The notes beneath the pieces are model-generated. The model was not told the origin of the DNA, searched no databases, and was given only the letters and a program-made list of their open reading frames with translations. Shown in pieces: positions 1 to 8,051 of a DNA stretch of 64,000 nucleotides. Source of the stretch: Streptomyces anulatus (GTDB lineage Bacteria > Actinomycetota > Actinomycetes > Streptomycetales > Streptomycetaceae); assembly GCF_000721175.1 (NCBI RefSeq), contig NZ_JOEZ01000025.1:1-64000 (forward strand). The letters are read 5' to 3'. Both the position numbers and the translations under genes were made by a program. Within the stretch, counting starts at the first letter, position 1; the number at the start of each line of letters is the position of its first letter.

Positions 1-96
1 TGGCTCCACACCTACAATCACCACCGCGGACACACCGCGCTCAAGGGCCAACCACCCGCCAGCCGCGTCCCCAACCTCACAGGGCAATACAGCTAG
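1..96 (+). mobile_element. IS481-type transposase, C-terminal end (partial)
   Basis: The first 96 bases read in one frame to a TAG at 94-96 and give the last 31 residues of a DDE transposase. The stretch TYNHHRGHTALKGQPP followed by SRVPNL is typical of the extreme C-terminus of IS481/IS3-like integrases (Y-N-x-x-R-x-H-x-A-L-x-G-x-x-P). The rest of the gene lies left of the window, so completeness cannot be judged. The stop codon overlaps the left arm of the palindromic element at 95-273. The motif TGTCAGACAGGCCCT, read leftwards from about 109, begins with TGT as IS481 ends do and may be the right end of the insertion sequence. Confidence 0.75.
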
Positions 97-273
97 GGCC
101 TGTCTGACAGTTCCCGTCTGCCTCACGGCGCCATGCACGCACTCTCGCCGCACCGGCCCCGGACCCGAGTACGTCCGGTACGAGGGCCTGGGGCCGGCAC
201 GTCGAGAGCACGCACCTGACGCCGCGCGGTCGCCCTGCGGGCGAGCGACGACGGGAATCGTCAGACAGGCCCT
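95..273. repeat. Palindromic element, copy 1
   Basis: The outer arms at 95-118 and 250-273 are inverted repeats of 24 bases with about two mismatches. The centre is a nested imperfect palindrome around GTACGTCCGGTAC (about 169-181), with arms rich in CCGGCCCC and GGGGCCGG. The core at 135-223 matches, ungapped and by eye at about 75 of 89 positions, the core of a second element at 58629-58717, whose outer arms differ. No reading frame is carried. It may be a MITE-like element or a mobile hairpin. The copy abuts the transposase stop codon. Confidence 0.7.
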
Positions 274-611
274 GGCGGGTTCCGGGCCGCCTTCAGGCGC
301 CTGAGTTCCCCGCAGGCACGGTGGGGGCCGCCGCACCACTCGGGTACCTGGCGGGCCGGCTGCGCCGAGAGGCCGGGAGGCCTGGATACGACGGGCGGTC
401 GCCGCGACCGCACGGGCACGAGGTGCGGTGACCCTCTGCGCACGGGGTCCGGGCCCTGTACCGCTCGCCGGCCTGACCGTCGCGAACGACCGGCCCGCCG
501 ACCCCCGACCGGCGTGGCACGGGGGCGGTGGGCCGGGCAAGCTGGAAGCGGACCATCCCGCGGTCGGCCGGCCGGCTCCGCGGGACGCCGGATCGGACAA
601 GGACCGTGATC
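274..611. other. Gene-free stretch
   Basis: No recognisable gene, RNA or clear repeat is visible between the palindromic element and the SRPBCC gene. The open frames here, on either strand, have the Arg/Pro/Gly-rich composition of frames running through high-GC DNA and match no family I know. The last bases supply the ribosome binding site (AAGGA, 599-603) of the next gene. Confidence 0.5.
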
Positions 612-1067
612 ATGACCGGTGGCACCCGCGAGGGCATCGACCTCACCCGCGTCCTGCACGCCCCGCAGCAGCGGGTCTTCGCCGCCTGGACCTCACCGGA
701 GGACTTCGCCGCCTGGTACGGGGGCGAGGCGGACGTCCCCCTGGACCGGGTGTCGATGGACGTGCGGCCGGGCGGCGCGTGGAGTCTGGTCATGGTGGTG
801 CCGGGCGTGGAGATGCCCTTCCGCGGGGTCTACCGCGAGGTGAGCGAGCCCGACGGTCTCGTCTTCACACTGCTGGACGCCTCCGCACCCGAGGACGCCG
901 AGGGCGAGACCATCACCGTGACCTTCAGCGACCTCGGTGACGGCACCACCGAGCTGGCCTTCCAGCAGCGCGGCGGCCATCTCACCGCCGAGCAGTACGC
1001 GGCGGCGGAGGACGGCTGGGAGGCCTTCTTCGACGCCCTGGCCGCCCGCCTCGCCACTCATCCGTGA
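612..1067 (+). CDS. SRPBCC (AHSA1-like) domain protein
   Basis: This is a 151-residue START/Bet v 1-fold protein of the AHSA1 type (activator of Hsp90 ATPase homology). Early residues VLHAPQQRVFAAWTSPE are the classic opening strand and helix, followed by AAWYGGEADV and the MDVRPGGAW strand. The C-terminal WEAFFDALAARLA is the long closing helix. Family members bind hydrophobic ligands or act in stress responses; no ligand can be named here. ATG 612 was chosen because AAGGA at 599-603 is well spaced; GTG 606 is an in-frame alternative. The gene is convergent with the ABC permease gene, with only 25 bases between stops and no clear hairpin. Confidence 0.85.
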   Translation: MTGGTREGIDLTRVLHAPQQRVFAAWTSPEDFAAWYGGEADVPLDRVSMDVRPGGAWSLVMVVPGVEMPFRGVYREVSEPDGLVFTLLDASAPEDAEGETITVTFSDLGDGTTELAFQQRGGHLTAEQYAAAEDGWEAFFDALAARLATHP

Positions 1068-1092
1068 GCCCGCCGCCGAGGATTCCGGCGGC

Positions 1093-2253
1093 TCAGTCCG
1101 CCAGCGGAAGCGCCGCCAGCTGCGCGATCACCCAGGTCAGCGGGGCGAACAGCGCCAGCAGCGCGCCCGCCCGCAGCGCCGTCGCCTTGCGCAGCGTGGC
1201 GGCCGGAGCGCCCATCCTGAGCAGCGCCTCGACCGTGTGGGCGCGGGCGTGCTTGGCCTCCAGCGACGAGGTCAGCAGCGTCGCCGTCGTACAGCCGAGG
1301 ACCAGCACCGCGCCGAGTGCGGTGAGCGGGCCGTACGGGCGCTCGTCGCCCCCGTACAGCGCCGACGCGGCGATCACCGCGGACAGCACCGCGCAGACGA
1401 CCCCGAGCGGGCGGCCGATCCGGTGCGCCTCGTTCATCAGGACCCGCCCGGCCAGCAGCCGTACGGCCCCGGGGCGCACGGCCTGCAGCGCCCGCCCGCA
1501 CAGGTGGGTCAGGCTCGGGCCGGCCATCGCCAGGCCGACCGCGGTGAGCGTCCACCCGATCAGCACCGCCACCGGCGTGGCGTCGAACCGGCCGGGCAGC
1601 GGGAACGCGTTCCCCGCCGGCCCCCGTGACGCGTACGCCTCCACGGCGAGACCGGCGGCGGTCAGCGCCACGCCCCAGGGGAGCCCGGCCGGAGCCGGTG
1701 CGGGCTCCGGCAGCTCCTCGGAGCCGAACGTGTCCCGTGCCGGGTCGGGCCGCGACCGCAGCGCCAGCGCGCTCGCCGTCGACGCGGCCACCGGGACGAG
1801 CGCCAGCAGCATCAGCGCGGCGGCCGGCGGCAGCGGGGTGCCCGCGCCGAGGAACTCCGCCGCGCCCCCGTCGAACGGCATCCCGGTCAGATCACCACGC
1901 AGGTGCAGGAAGAACAGCAGGGCCACCATGGAGCCCAGCGTGGTGGAGACGGCCGTGGAGACCGCGGCCAGCGCGGAGAGCCGGACCGGGCCGAGGCCCA
2001 TGGAGGAGAGGCCCGGCCGGGGCCGGGTGCTCGGGTCGGTCCGGGCCACCGCCACGGCGAACTGCACGGTGGCGGCCAGCGGGACGAAGCACCACAGCAG
2101 CCGCAGTACCGAACCGGCGGACGCGGGGTGCGCGGCGGCGTACCCGAGGGCGCACAGGAGGAGGAAGCCGACGCCGGCCGACGCGGCGGCCACCAGCAGC
2201 CGCCGGACCAGGACGAGGGGATGCGAACCGCGGGCTAGACGGAGAGCGAGCAC
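1093..2253 (-). CDS. ABC transporter permease, FtsX-like
   Basis: This 386-residue protein has about seven to eight hydrophobic segments, including LLVAAASAGVGFLLLCALGY near the N-terminus, and a final pair around GALLALFAPLTWVIAQLAALP. The motif HARAHTVEALLRMGAPAATL before the last membrane segments resembles the cytoplasmic coupling element of FtsX/MacB-type permeases. The GTG start lies inside the end of the upstream ATPase gene (19-base overlap), so the two are translationally coupled and must form one exporter or membrane-remodelling complex. No large extracellular domain is evident, so this is a small ABC3-type permease. The substrate is unknown. The family call is good at fold level, weaker at subfamily level. 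Confidence 0.75.
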   Translation of the reverse strand: MLALRLARGSHPLVLVRRLLVAAASAGVGFLLLCALGYAAAHPASAGSVLRLLWCFVPLAATVQFAVAVARTDPSTRPRPGLSSMGLGPVRLSALAAVSTAVSTTLGSMVALLFFLHLRGDLTGMPFDGGAAEFLGAGTPLPPAAALMLLALVPVAASTASALALRSRPDPARDTFGSEELPEPAPAPAGLPWGVALTAAGLAVEAYASRGPAGNAFPLPGRFDATPVAVLIGWTLTAVGLAMAGPSLTHLCGRALQAVRPGAVRLLAGRVLMNEAHRIGRPLGVVCAVLSAVIAASALYGGDERPYGPLTALGAVLVLGCTTATLLTSSLEAKHARAHTVEALLRMGAPAATLRKATALRAGALLALFAPLTWVIAQLAALPLAD

Positions 2254-2972
2254 GCCGCGCGGCCCTCCGCTTCCGGTTCCGCGGGCGGGGTGACCGTGGC
2301 GACGCGACGGCCGTCCAGCAGCGCCACCGCCCGGTCGGCGAGCGCGGCGACCTCGGCGTCGTGCGTGGCCAGCACCACGGTGATGCCGTGGGAGCGGGCC
2401 GCCGTGGTCAGGGTGCGCAGTACCTGGGTGCGGTCCGCGCGGTGCAGGGTCGCGGTCGGCTCGTCCGCGAAGATCACGGTCGGTTGTGCGGCCAGGGCCC
2501 GCGCCACGGAGATCCGCTGGCGCTGTGCCTGGAGCAGGGCGTGCGGCCGCTTCTTGGCGAAGGCGGCGATGTCCAGGCGCTCCAGCCACTCGGTGGCGGC
2601 CTTCCTGGCGGCCCGGTGCGAGACGCCGCGCAGCAGCAGGGGCAGCGCGGCGTTCTCCCAGACGGTCAGCTCCGGGACCAGCTCCGGATCCGATGCGATC
2701 CAGCCGAAGCGCTCCCGGCGCAGCTGTTCGCGGACCCGGGGGGCCATGGTGTGGACGGGGACGCTGTTGAACCAGACCTCGCCCTGCTGGGGCACCAGGC
2801 GGCCCGAGAGGCAGTGCAGCAGAGTGGTCTTCCCGCTGCCGCGCGGGCCGGTCACAGCGAGGATCTCGGCGTCCTGGACACCGATGGAGACACCGCCGAG
2901 ACCGGGCGATCCGTTGTGGGAGTGGTGCAGGGAACGCGCCCAGATCACGTCGTTGTCCGGCGGGGCCACCAT
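2235..2972 (-). CDS. ABC transporter ATP-binding protein, LolD/MacB-type
   Basis: This 245-residue ATPase pairs with the overlapping permease gene. Walker A is GPRGSGKTT and Walker B is VIFADEPTAT. The H-loop is VLATHDAEV. The ABC signature is unusual: LLQAQRQRISVARAL replaces LSGGQ, with the second and third Gly lost, though the RQRI part is kept. That may lower ATPase activity or make it depend on the partner. ATG 2972 is preferred because GAGG lies about eight bases upstream; GTG 2981 would add three residues. No substrate can be read from the sequence. Confidence 0.85.
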   Translation of the reverse strand: MVAPPDNDVIWARSLHHSHNGSPGLGGVSIGVQDAEILAVTGPRGSGKTTLLHCLSGRLVPQQGEVWFNSVPVHTMAPRVREQLRRERFGWIASDPELVPELTVWENAALPLLLRGVSHRAARKAATEWLERLDIAAFAKKRPHALLQAQRQRISVARALAAQPTVIFADEPTATLHRADRTQVLRTLTTAARSHGITVVLATHDAEVAALADRAVALLDGRRVATVTPPAEPEAEGRAACSLSV

Positions 2973-3086
2973 GGCGTACACCTCGGTTCAGGTCAGATTT
3001 CCCGTCCCCCGTACGGGGGAACGAAGACGCGGCCGATCGGTCACTCGGCACCGTAGATAGTCGGACCGGTGTGAGCGCACAGCACG

Positions 3087-3132
3087 CGGCCCGGATACCC
3101 CCCTTGTCACTCGAAGGGGCGTATCCGGGCCG
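3087..3132 (-). terminator. Strong hairpin downstream of the aminotransferase
   Basis: A stem of about 18-19 pairs is formed by CGGCCCGGATAC plus CCCCTT on the left and AAGGGGCGTATCCGGGCC on the right, with loop GTCACTCG. There is no T-run, as is usual for Streptomyces terminators. It lies just past the 3' end of the lrp-aminotransferase unit and before the leftward ABC operon. Confidence 0.75.
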
Positions 3133-3187
3133 GTGAACCGTATGAAATGACCGCTGGACGGCGATCAGCCGGGGGACCTGGTGACGG

Positions 3188-4549
3188 TCAGAGCTTCGTC
3201 CAGGCCTCCGTGAGCACGGCCCGCAGGATGCCCTCGATCTCGTCGAAGGTCGACTGGTCGGAGATCAGCGGCGGGGCGAGCTGGATGACCGGGTCGCCGC
3301 GGTCGTCGGCCCGGCAGTACAGGCCGTTGTCGTACAGCGCCTTGGAGAGGAAGCCGTACAGGACGCGCTCGGTCTCCTCGTCGGTGAACGTCTCCTTGGT
3401 GGCCTTGTCCTTCACGAGCTCGATGCCGTAGAAGAACCCGTTGCCCCGGACGTCGCCGACGATCGGCAGGTCGTGGAGCTTCTGCAGCGTCGTCAGGAAG
3501 GCGTTCTCGTTGTCGAGGACGTGCTGGGGGAGGTTCTCGCGCTCGAAGAGGTCGAGGTTGGCGATGCCCACCGCGGCGGAGACCGGGTGGCCACCGAAGG
3601 TGTAGCCGTGCAGGAAGGTGTTGCCGCCCTCGTAGAACGGCTCCGCGATCCGGTCCGAGACGATGCAGGCGCCGATCGGGGAGTAGCCCGAGGTCATGCC
3701 CTTCGCGCAGGTGATCATGTCCGGCACGTAGCCGAACTTGTCGCAGGCGAAGATCGTGCCGAGCCGGCCGAAGGCGCAGATGACCTCGTCGGAGACGAGC
3801 AGCACGTCGTACTTGTCGCAGATCTCGCGGACCCGCTGGAAGTAGCCGGGCGGCGGCGGGAAGCAGCCGCCCGCGTTCTGCACGGGCTCCAGGAAGACGG
3901 CCGCGACGGTCTCGGGGCCCTCGAAGAGGATCTCCTGCTCGATCTGGTCGGCGGCCCAGCGGCCGAAGGCCACCGGGTCGTCGCCGAACAGCGGGGCGCG
4001 GTAGATGTTGGTGTTCGGCACCTTGTGCGCGCCGGGGACCAGCGGCTCGAAGGGGGCCTTGAGGGCCGGGAGGCCGGTGATGGACAGCGCGCCCTGCGGG
4101 GTGCCGTGGTAGGCGACGGCACGCGAGATGACCTTGTACTTGGTCGGCTTGCCCTGGAGCTTGAAGTACTGCTTGGCCAGCTTCCAGGCGGTCTCGACGG
4201 CCTCGCCGCCACCGGTGGTGAAGAAGACCTTGTTCAGGTCGCCCGGGGCGTAGTCGGCGAGACGCTCGGCCAGCTCGACTGCCTTCGGGTGGGCGTAGGA
4301 CCACACCGGGAAGAAGGCGAGCTCCTGGGCCTGCTTGTACGCCGTCTCGGCGAGCTCGTGACGACCGTGACCGGCGTTGACCACGAACAGGCCGGAGAGA
4401 CCGTCCAGGTAGCGCTTGCCCTTGTCGTCGAAGATGTACGTTCCCTCGCCACGCACGATGGTGGGAACGGGCGCGTTCTCGTAGTCCGACATGCGGGTGA
4501 AGTGCATCCACAGGTGGTCGTACGCGGTTCGGCTGAGGTCCTTGCTCAC
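3188..4549 (-). CDS. Class III (omega) aminotransferase
   Basis: This is a 453-residue PLP-dependent fold-type I aminotransferase of the aspartate-aminotransferase-family/omega-transaminase group. The PLP lysine is K283 in TCAKGMTSGYSPIGA. VFFTTGGGEAVETAWKLA is the phosphate-binding loop and SDEVICAFGRLG carries the cofactor-binding Asp. Enzymes of this clade use putrescine, beta-alanine or similar amines with pyruvate or 2-oxoglutarate, and the polyamine setting favours a diamine donor (inference). GTG 4549 follows the lrp stop by two bases, so the pair is one transcript. A hairpin at 3087-3132 closes it. Confidence 0.9.
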   Translation of the reverse strand: MSKDLSRTAYDHLWMHFTRMSDYENAPVPTIVRGEGTYIFDDKGKRYLDGLSGLFVVNAGHGRHELAETAYKQAQELAFFPVWSYAHPKAVELAERLADYAPGDLNKVFFTTGGGEAVETAWKLAKQYFKLQGKPTKYKVISRAVAYHGTPQGALSITGLPALKAPFEPLVPGAHKVPNTNIYRAPLFGDDPVAFGRWAADQIEQEILFEGPETVAAVFLEPVQNAGGCFPPPPGYFQRVREICDKYDVLLVSDEVICAFGRLGTIFACDKFGYVPDMITCAKGMTSGYSPIGACIVSDRIAEPFYEGGNTFLHGYTFGGHPVSAAVGIANLDLFERENLPQHVLDNENAFLTTLQKLHDLPIVGDVRGNGFFYGIELVKDKATKETFTDEETERVLYGFLSKALYDNGLYCRADDRGDPVIQLAPPLISDQSTFDEIEGILRAVLTEAWTKL

Positions 4550-4551
4550 GG

Positions 4552-5043
4552 CTATCGGGTTCCCCACATATAGGTCTGCTTCTTGAGCTTGAGGTAGACG
4601 AAGCTCTCGGTGGAGCGCACGCCGGGAAGGGTCCGGATGCGTTTGTTGATCATCTCCAGCAGGTGGTCGTCGTCCTCGCAGACGATCTCCACCATCAGGT
4701 CGAAGGAGCCCGCGGTCATGACCACGTACTCGCACTCGGCCATGGCCGACAGGGCTTCGGCCACCGGGTCGAGGTCACCCTCGACGTTGATGCCGACCAT
4801 CGCCTGGCGCCGGAATCCCACGGTGAGCGGGTCCGTGACGGCGACGATCTGCATCACGCCCTGGTCGAGCAGCTTCTGGACGCGCTGGCGCACAGCCGCT
4901 TCGGAGAGGCCGACGGCCTTGCCGATCGCGGCGTACGGACGCCGTCCGTCCTCCTGGAGCTGCTCGATGATTGCGAGGGAGACGGCATCGACCGCCGACG
5001 GTGATCCGTTTCCGGTCCTGGAATCTGCGCTGCGACTGGCCAC
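4552..5043 (-). CDS. Lrp/AsnC family transcriptional regulator
   Basis: A 163-residue feast/famine regulator. The N-terminal winged helix-turn-helix is AIIEQLQEDGRRPYAAIGKA followed by VGLSEAAVRQRVQKL. The C-terminal RAM/AsnC ligand domain includes VMTAGSFDLMVEIVCEDDD. The start is uncertain: GTG 5043 is used here, with GTG 5058 and TTG 5079 in frame upstream, none with an ideal ribosome binding site. It is co-transcribed with the aminotransferase and divergent from the aldehyde dehydrogenase. The shared intergenic region carries a 30-base-spaced inverted repeat (5083-5120), so it probably controls both directions in response to an amino acid or amine. Confidence 0.9.
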   Translation of the reverse strand: MASRSADSRTGNGSPSAVDAVSLAIIEQLQEDGRRPYAAIGKAVGLSEAAVRQRVQKLLDQGVMQIVAVTDPLTVGFRRQAMVGINVEGDLDPVAEALSAMAECEYVVMTAGSFDLMVEIVCEDDDHLLEMINKRIRTLPGVRSTESFVYLKLKKQTYMWGTR

Positions 5044-5082
5044 GGATCCACCATGCACCGCTCCTCGTCTGTCTCGCAACCC

Positions 5083-5120
5083 CAGATCGATGAAATTCGT
5101 TGTCTGGGTGCTTCGATCTG
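5083..5120. promoter_or_regulatory. Candidate Lrp-type operator
   Basis: CAGATCGA at 5083-5090 and TCGATCTG at 5113-5120 form a perfect 8-base inverted repeat with half-sites 30 bases apart, about three helical turns, in a locally AT-richer stretch between the divergent lrp and aldehyde dehydrogenase genes. The position suits an Lrp-family dimer or octamer. This is inference from sequence and position. Confidence 0.45.
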
Positions 5121-5150
5121 ACTGAATCCGAAGTTGGGGACGGGTGGGTA

Positions 5151-5180
5151 TGTCGAAAGCGTCACCGGAACGATTAGGGT
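5151..5180 (+). promoter_or_regulatory. Possible promoter of the first aldehyde dehydrogenase
   Basis: TGTCGA (5151-5156) and TAGGGT (5175-5180) are separated by 18 bases and resemble -35 and -10 boxes for the main sigma factor. The start codon follows 40 bases later with a strong AGGAGG. The -35 match is weak. Confidence 0.35.
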
Positions 5181-5220
5181 GGACATCTCACCCATCGGAC
5201 AGCCGACAGGAGGGGTGGTT

Positions 5221-6660
5221 GTGACCACCGAGGTGCGCCGTCTGCGCAACTACATCAACGGAGAGTTCCGGGACGCCGCGGACGGGCGGACCATCGATGT
5301 GGTCAGCCCGGTGACGGAAGAGGTCTACGCGACCTCGCCGCTCTCCGGCCAGGCCGACGTCGATGCCGCCATGGAGGCCGCGGCGGCGGCCTTCCCCGCC
5401 TGGCGCGACACCACGCCCGCCGAGCGCCAGAAGGCCCTGCTGAGGATCGCGGACGCCTTCGAGGAACGGGCCGAGGACCTGATCGCCGCCGAGTCGGAGA
5501 ACACCGGCAAGCCGCTCGGCCTGACCCGCAGCGAAGAGATCCCGCCGATGGTGGACCAGATCCGCTTCTTCGCGGGGGCCGCCCGACTGCTGGAGGGCCG
5601 CTCGGCCGGCGAGTACATGGAGGGCCTGACCTCCATCGTCCGCCGCGAGCCGGTCGGCGTCTGCGCCCAGGTCGCGCCGTGGAACTACCCGATGATGATG
5701 GCCGTGTGGAAGTTCGCCCCGGCGCTCGCCGCGGGCAACACCGTCGTCATCAAGCCGTCCGACACCACCCCGGCGTCGACCGTGCTGATGGCCGAGATCA
5801 TCGGCCAGATCCTGCCCAAGGGCGTCTTCAACGTCCTGTGCGGCGACCGGGACACCGGCCGCGCCATGGTCGAGCATCCGACCCCGGCGATGGCCTCGAT
5901 CACCGGTTCGGTACGGGCCGGCATGCAGGTCGCCGAGTCCGCCGCCAAGGACGTCAAGCGCGTCCACCTGGAGCTGGGCGGCAAGGCGCCCGTCGTGGTC
6001 TTCGAGGACGCCGACATCGCCAAGACGGTCTCGGGCGTCTCCGAGGCCGGCTTCTTCAACGCGGGCCAGGACTGTACGGCCGCCACCCGCGTACTGGTCC
6101 ACGAGTCGATCCACGACGAGTTCGTCTCGGCGCTCGCCAAGGCCGCCGCCGACACGAAGACCGGGCAGCCGGACGACGAGGACGTGGCGTACGGCCCGCT
6201 CAACAACGCCAACCAGCTGAAGCAGGTCACCGGCTTCATCGAGCGCCTCCCCGCGCACGCCAAGGTCGAGGCGGGCGGCCACCGGGTCGGCGACAAGGGC
6301 TACTTCTACGCCCCGACCGTCGTCTCCGGTCTGAAGCAGGACGACGAGATCATCCAGAACGAGGTCTTCGGACCCGTCATCACCGTCCAGTCCTTCACCG
6401 ACGAGAAGCAGGCCGTCGCCTACGCCAACGGCGTCGAGTACGCGCTCGCCTCCTCGGTGTGGACGCAGAACCACTCCCGCGCCATGCGCATGTCCAAGAA
6501 CCTCGACTTCGGCTGCGTGTGGATCAACACCCACATCCCGCTGGTCGCCGAGATGCCGCACGGCGGATTCAAGAAGTCCGGCTACGGCAAGGACCTCTCC
6601 GCGTACGGCTTCGAGGACTACACCCGCATCAAGCACGTCATGACGTCCATCGAGGACTGA
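5221..6660 (+). CDS. Gamma-aminobutyraldehyde-type dehydrogenase (first copy)
   Basis: A 479-residue NAD(P)-dependent aldehyde dehydrogenase. The catalytic Cys is C285 in FNAGQDCTAATR and the general base Glu is E251 in HLELGGKAP. APWNYPMMM and ITGSVRAG are cofactor-site motifs, and EEYT-like FEDYTRIKHV ends the oligomerisation tail. The GQDCTA signature and the polyamine neighbours favour 4-aminobutanal oxidation to GABA (PatD/PuuC-like), though substrate cannot be proved from sequence. GTG 5221 has AGGAGG at 5208-5213. The gene is divergent from lrp. A hairpin at 6683-6708 follows, then a polyamine-binding protein gene, the same order as in the operon at 12.9 kb. Confidence 0.9.
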   Translation: MTTEVRRLRNYINGEFRDAADGRTIDVVSPVTEEVYATSPLSGQADVDAAMEAAAAAFPAWRDTTPAERQKALLRIADAFEERAEDLIAAESENTGKPLGLTRSEEIPPMVDQIRFFAGAARLLEGRSAGEYMEGLTSIVRREPVGVCAQVAPWNYPMMMAVWKFAPALAAGNTVVIKPSDTTPASTVLMAEIIGQILPKGVFNVLCGDRDTGRAMVEHPTPAMASITGSVRAGMQVAESAAKDVKRVHLELGGKAPVVVFEDADIAKTVSGVSEAGFFNAGQDCTAATRVLVHESIHDEFVSALAKAAADTKTGQPDDEDVAYGPLNNANQLKQVTGFIERLPAHAKVEAGGHRVGDKGYFYAPTVVSGLKQDDEIIQNEVFGPVITVQSFTDEKQAVAYANGVEYALASSVWTQNHSRAMRMSKNLDFGCVWINTHIPLVAEMPHGGFKKSGYGKDLSAYGFEDYTRIKHVMTSIED

Positions 6661-6682
6661 TCCACGCGTCGTCGCGGTTGTA

Positions 6683-6708
6683 CGGCCCCGGGCTCCGGCC
6701 CGGGGCCG
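6683..6708 (+). terminator. Hairpin terminator after the first aldehyde dehydrogenase
   Basis: CGGCCCCGGG (6683-6692) pairs perfectly with CCCGGGGCCG (6699-6708) around a six-base loop, 22 bases after the stop codon. Confidence 0.75.
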
Positions 6709-6774
6709 TTCGCGTTCACTCCTCGGCTGTACAAGGTGTGCGGGGCGGCCCCGTCCGGCTGGACGCTTGGTCCA

Positions 6775-6803
6775 TTGTCCGCGCGCCCGCCGACCGGCAT
6801 TCT
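6775..6803 (+). promoter_or_regulatory. Probable promoter of the orphan potD-like gene
   Basis: TTGTCC (6775-6780) and CATTCT (6798-6803) with a 17-base spacer match main-sigma-factor boxes. They lie between the preceding terminator and the ATG at 6834, suggesting that the binding-protein gene is transcribed on its own. Confidence 0.5.
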
Positions 6804-6833
6804 GCGCGGGTGCGAGCGATCAGGAAGAACCCC

Positions 6834-7997
6834 ATGTCCCGCCGTTCCCTGCTGCGCGCCCTCGGGGCGGGAGCGGCCGGCGCCACCCTGGCCGGCTGCG
6901 GAGTGCCCGCGGCCTTCGTCGAGCCGGGGGAGCGGGCCGGACACGACAGGTCCGCCACCGACCACACCCTGCACTTCGCCAACTGGCCGCTCTACATCGA
7001 CACCGATGACGACGACGAGTCGAAGCGGCCCACCCTGGACGCCTTCTCGAAGCGGACCGGGATCTCCGTCACGTACACCGAGGAGATCAACGACAACGAC
7101 GAGTTCTTCGGGAAGATCAGCCCCGCGCTGATGAACCACCAGCAGACCGGCCGGGACCTGATCGTCATCAGCGACTGGATGGCGGCCCGCTTCGTCCGGC
7201 TCGGCTGGGTCCAGGAGATGGACCGCGCGAAGCAGCCCAACGTGGCCAAGTACCTGGATCCGCAGTTGCGTTCGCCCGCCTTCGACGAGGGACGGCTCCA
7301 CAGCGTCCCCTGGCAGTCCGGGATCACCGGCATCGCGTACAACCGCGCGAAGCTCGGCCGCGAGATCCGGTCCACCAACGACCTGTGGGCGGACGACCTG
7401 CGCGGCCGCGTGACCCTGCTCTCCGGGCTCGACGAGTCGTTCGCGCTGCTGATGCAGGGCAACGGCGTCGACATCACCCGCTGGAAGTCCGACGACTTCC
7501 ACGAGATCTGCGAGCAGACACAGAAGCGGGTCCGCTCCAAGCACATCCGCCGGTTCACCGGCAACGACTACATCAAGGACCTCGCCACCGGCGACGTGCT
7601 CGCCTGCCAGGCCTACTCCGGCGACGTCATCCAGCTCCAGGCCGACAACCCCGACATCGAGTTCGTCGTCCCCGAGGAGGGCGCCGAACTGTGGGCGGAG
7701 TCCCTGATGATCCCCAACCTCGCCCGCCACAAGCGCAACGCCGAGCGGCTGATCGACCACTACTACGACCCCGAGGTCGCCGCCGAACTCGCCACCTGGG
7801 TCAACTACGTCTGCCCGGTCCCCGCCGCCCGTGACGTCCTGGCCTCCTCGAAGGACGAGGAGACGGCCGCGCTCGCCGAGGATCCGCTGATCTTCCCCGA
7901 CGACGCGATGCGCGAACGGCTCGCCATCGCCCGCGACATCACCTCCGAGGAGCGGATGGACTTCGCCAAGAAGTGGAACTCCATCGTCGGCTTGTGA
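6834..7997 (+). CDS. Polyamine-binding lipoprotein, PotD family (orphan copy)
   Basis: A 387-residue extracellular solute-binding protein of the spermidine/putrescine class. MSRRSLLRALGAG gives a twin-arginine signal and LAGC a lipobox, so it should be exported folded and anchored as a lipoprotein. FANWPLYIDTDDDDESKRP opens the mature domain, and RRFTGNDYIKDLATGD and QADNPDIEFVVPEEGAELW are conserved with the second copy at 14.6 kb. No permease or ATPase gene adjoins it, so it must borrow PotABC from the operon 8 kb downstream or act as a sensor (inference). The ribosome binding site AGGAA lies at 6822-6826. There is a possible promoter at 6775-6803. Confidence 0.9.
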   Translation: MSRRSLLRALGAGAAGATLAGCGVPAAFVEPGERAGHDRSATDHTLHFANWPLYIDTDDDDESKRPTLDAFSKRTGISVTYTEEINDNDEFFGKISPALMNHQQTGRDLIVISDWMAARFVRLGWVQEMDRAKQPNVAKYLDPQLRSPAFDEGRLHSVPWQSGITGIAYNRAKLGREIRSTNDLWADDLRGRVTLLSGLDESFALLMQGNGVDITRWKSDDFHEICEQTQKRVRSKHIRRFTGNDYIKDLATGDVLACQAYSGDVIQLQADNPDIEFVVPEEGAELWAESLMIPNLARHKRNAERLIDHYYDPEVAAELATWVNYVCPVPAARDVLASSKDEETAALAEDPLIFPDDAMRERLAIARDITSEERMDFAKKWNSIVGL

Positions 7998-8051
7998 ACC
8001 CGTGACAGGGGTGGCGTGAGGAGGGCGTAAAGGCGGGCGTACGCTGCGGAT

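Noticed and set aside
274..611. Open frames on both strands between the palindromic element and the SRPBCC gene
   Set aside because: They lack family motifs, ribosome binding sites and sensible amino-acid composition.
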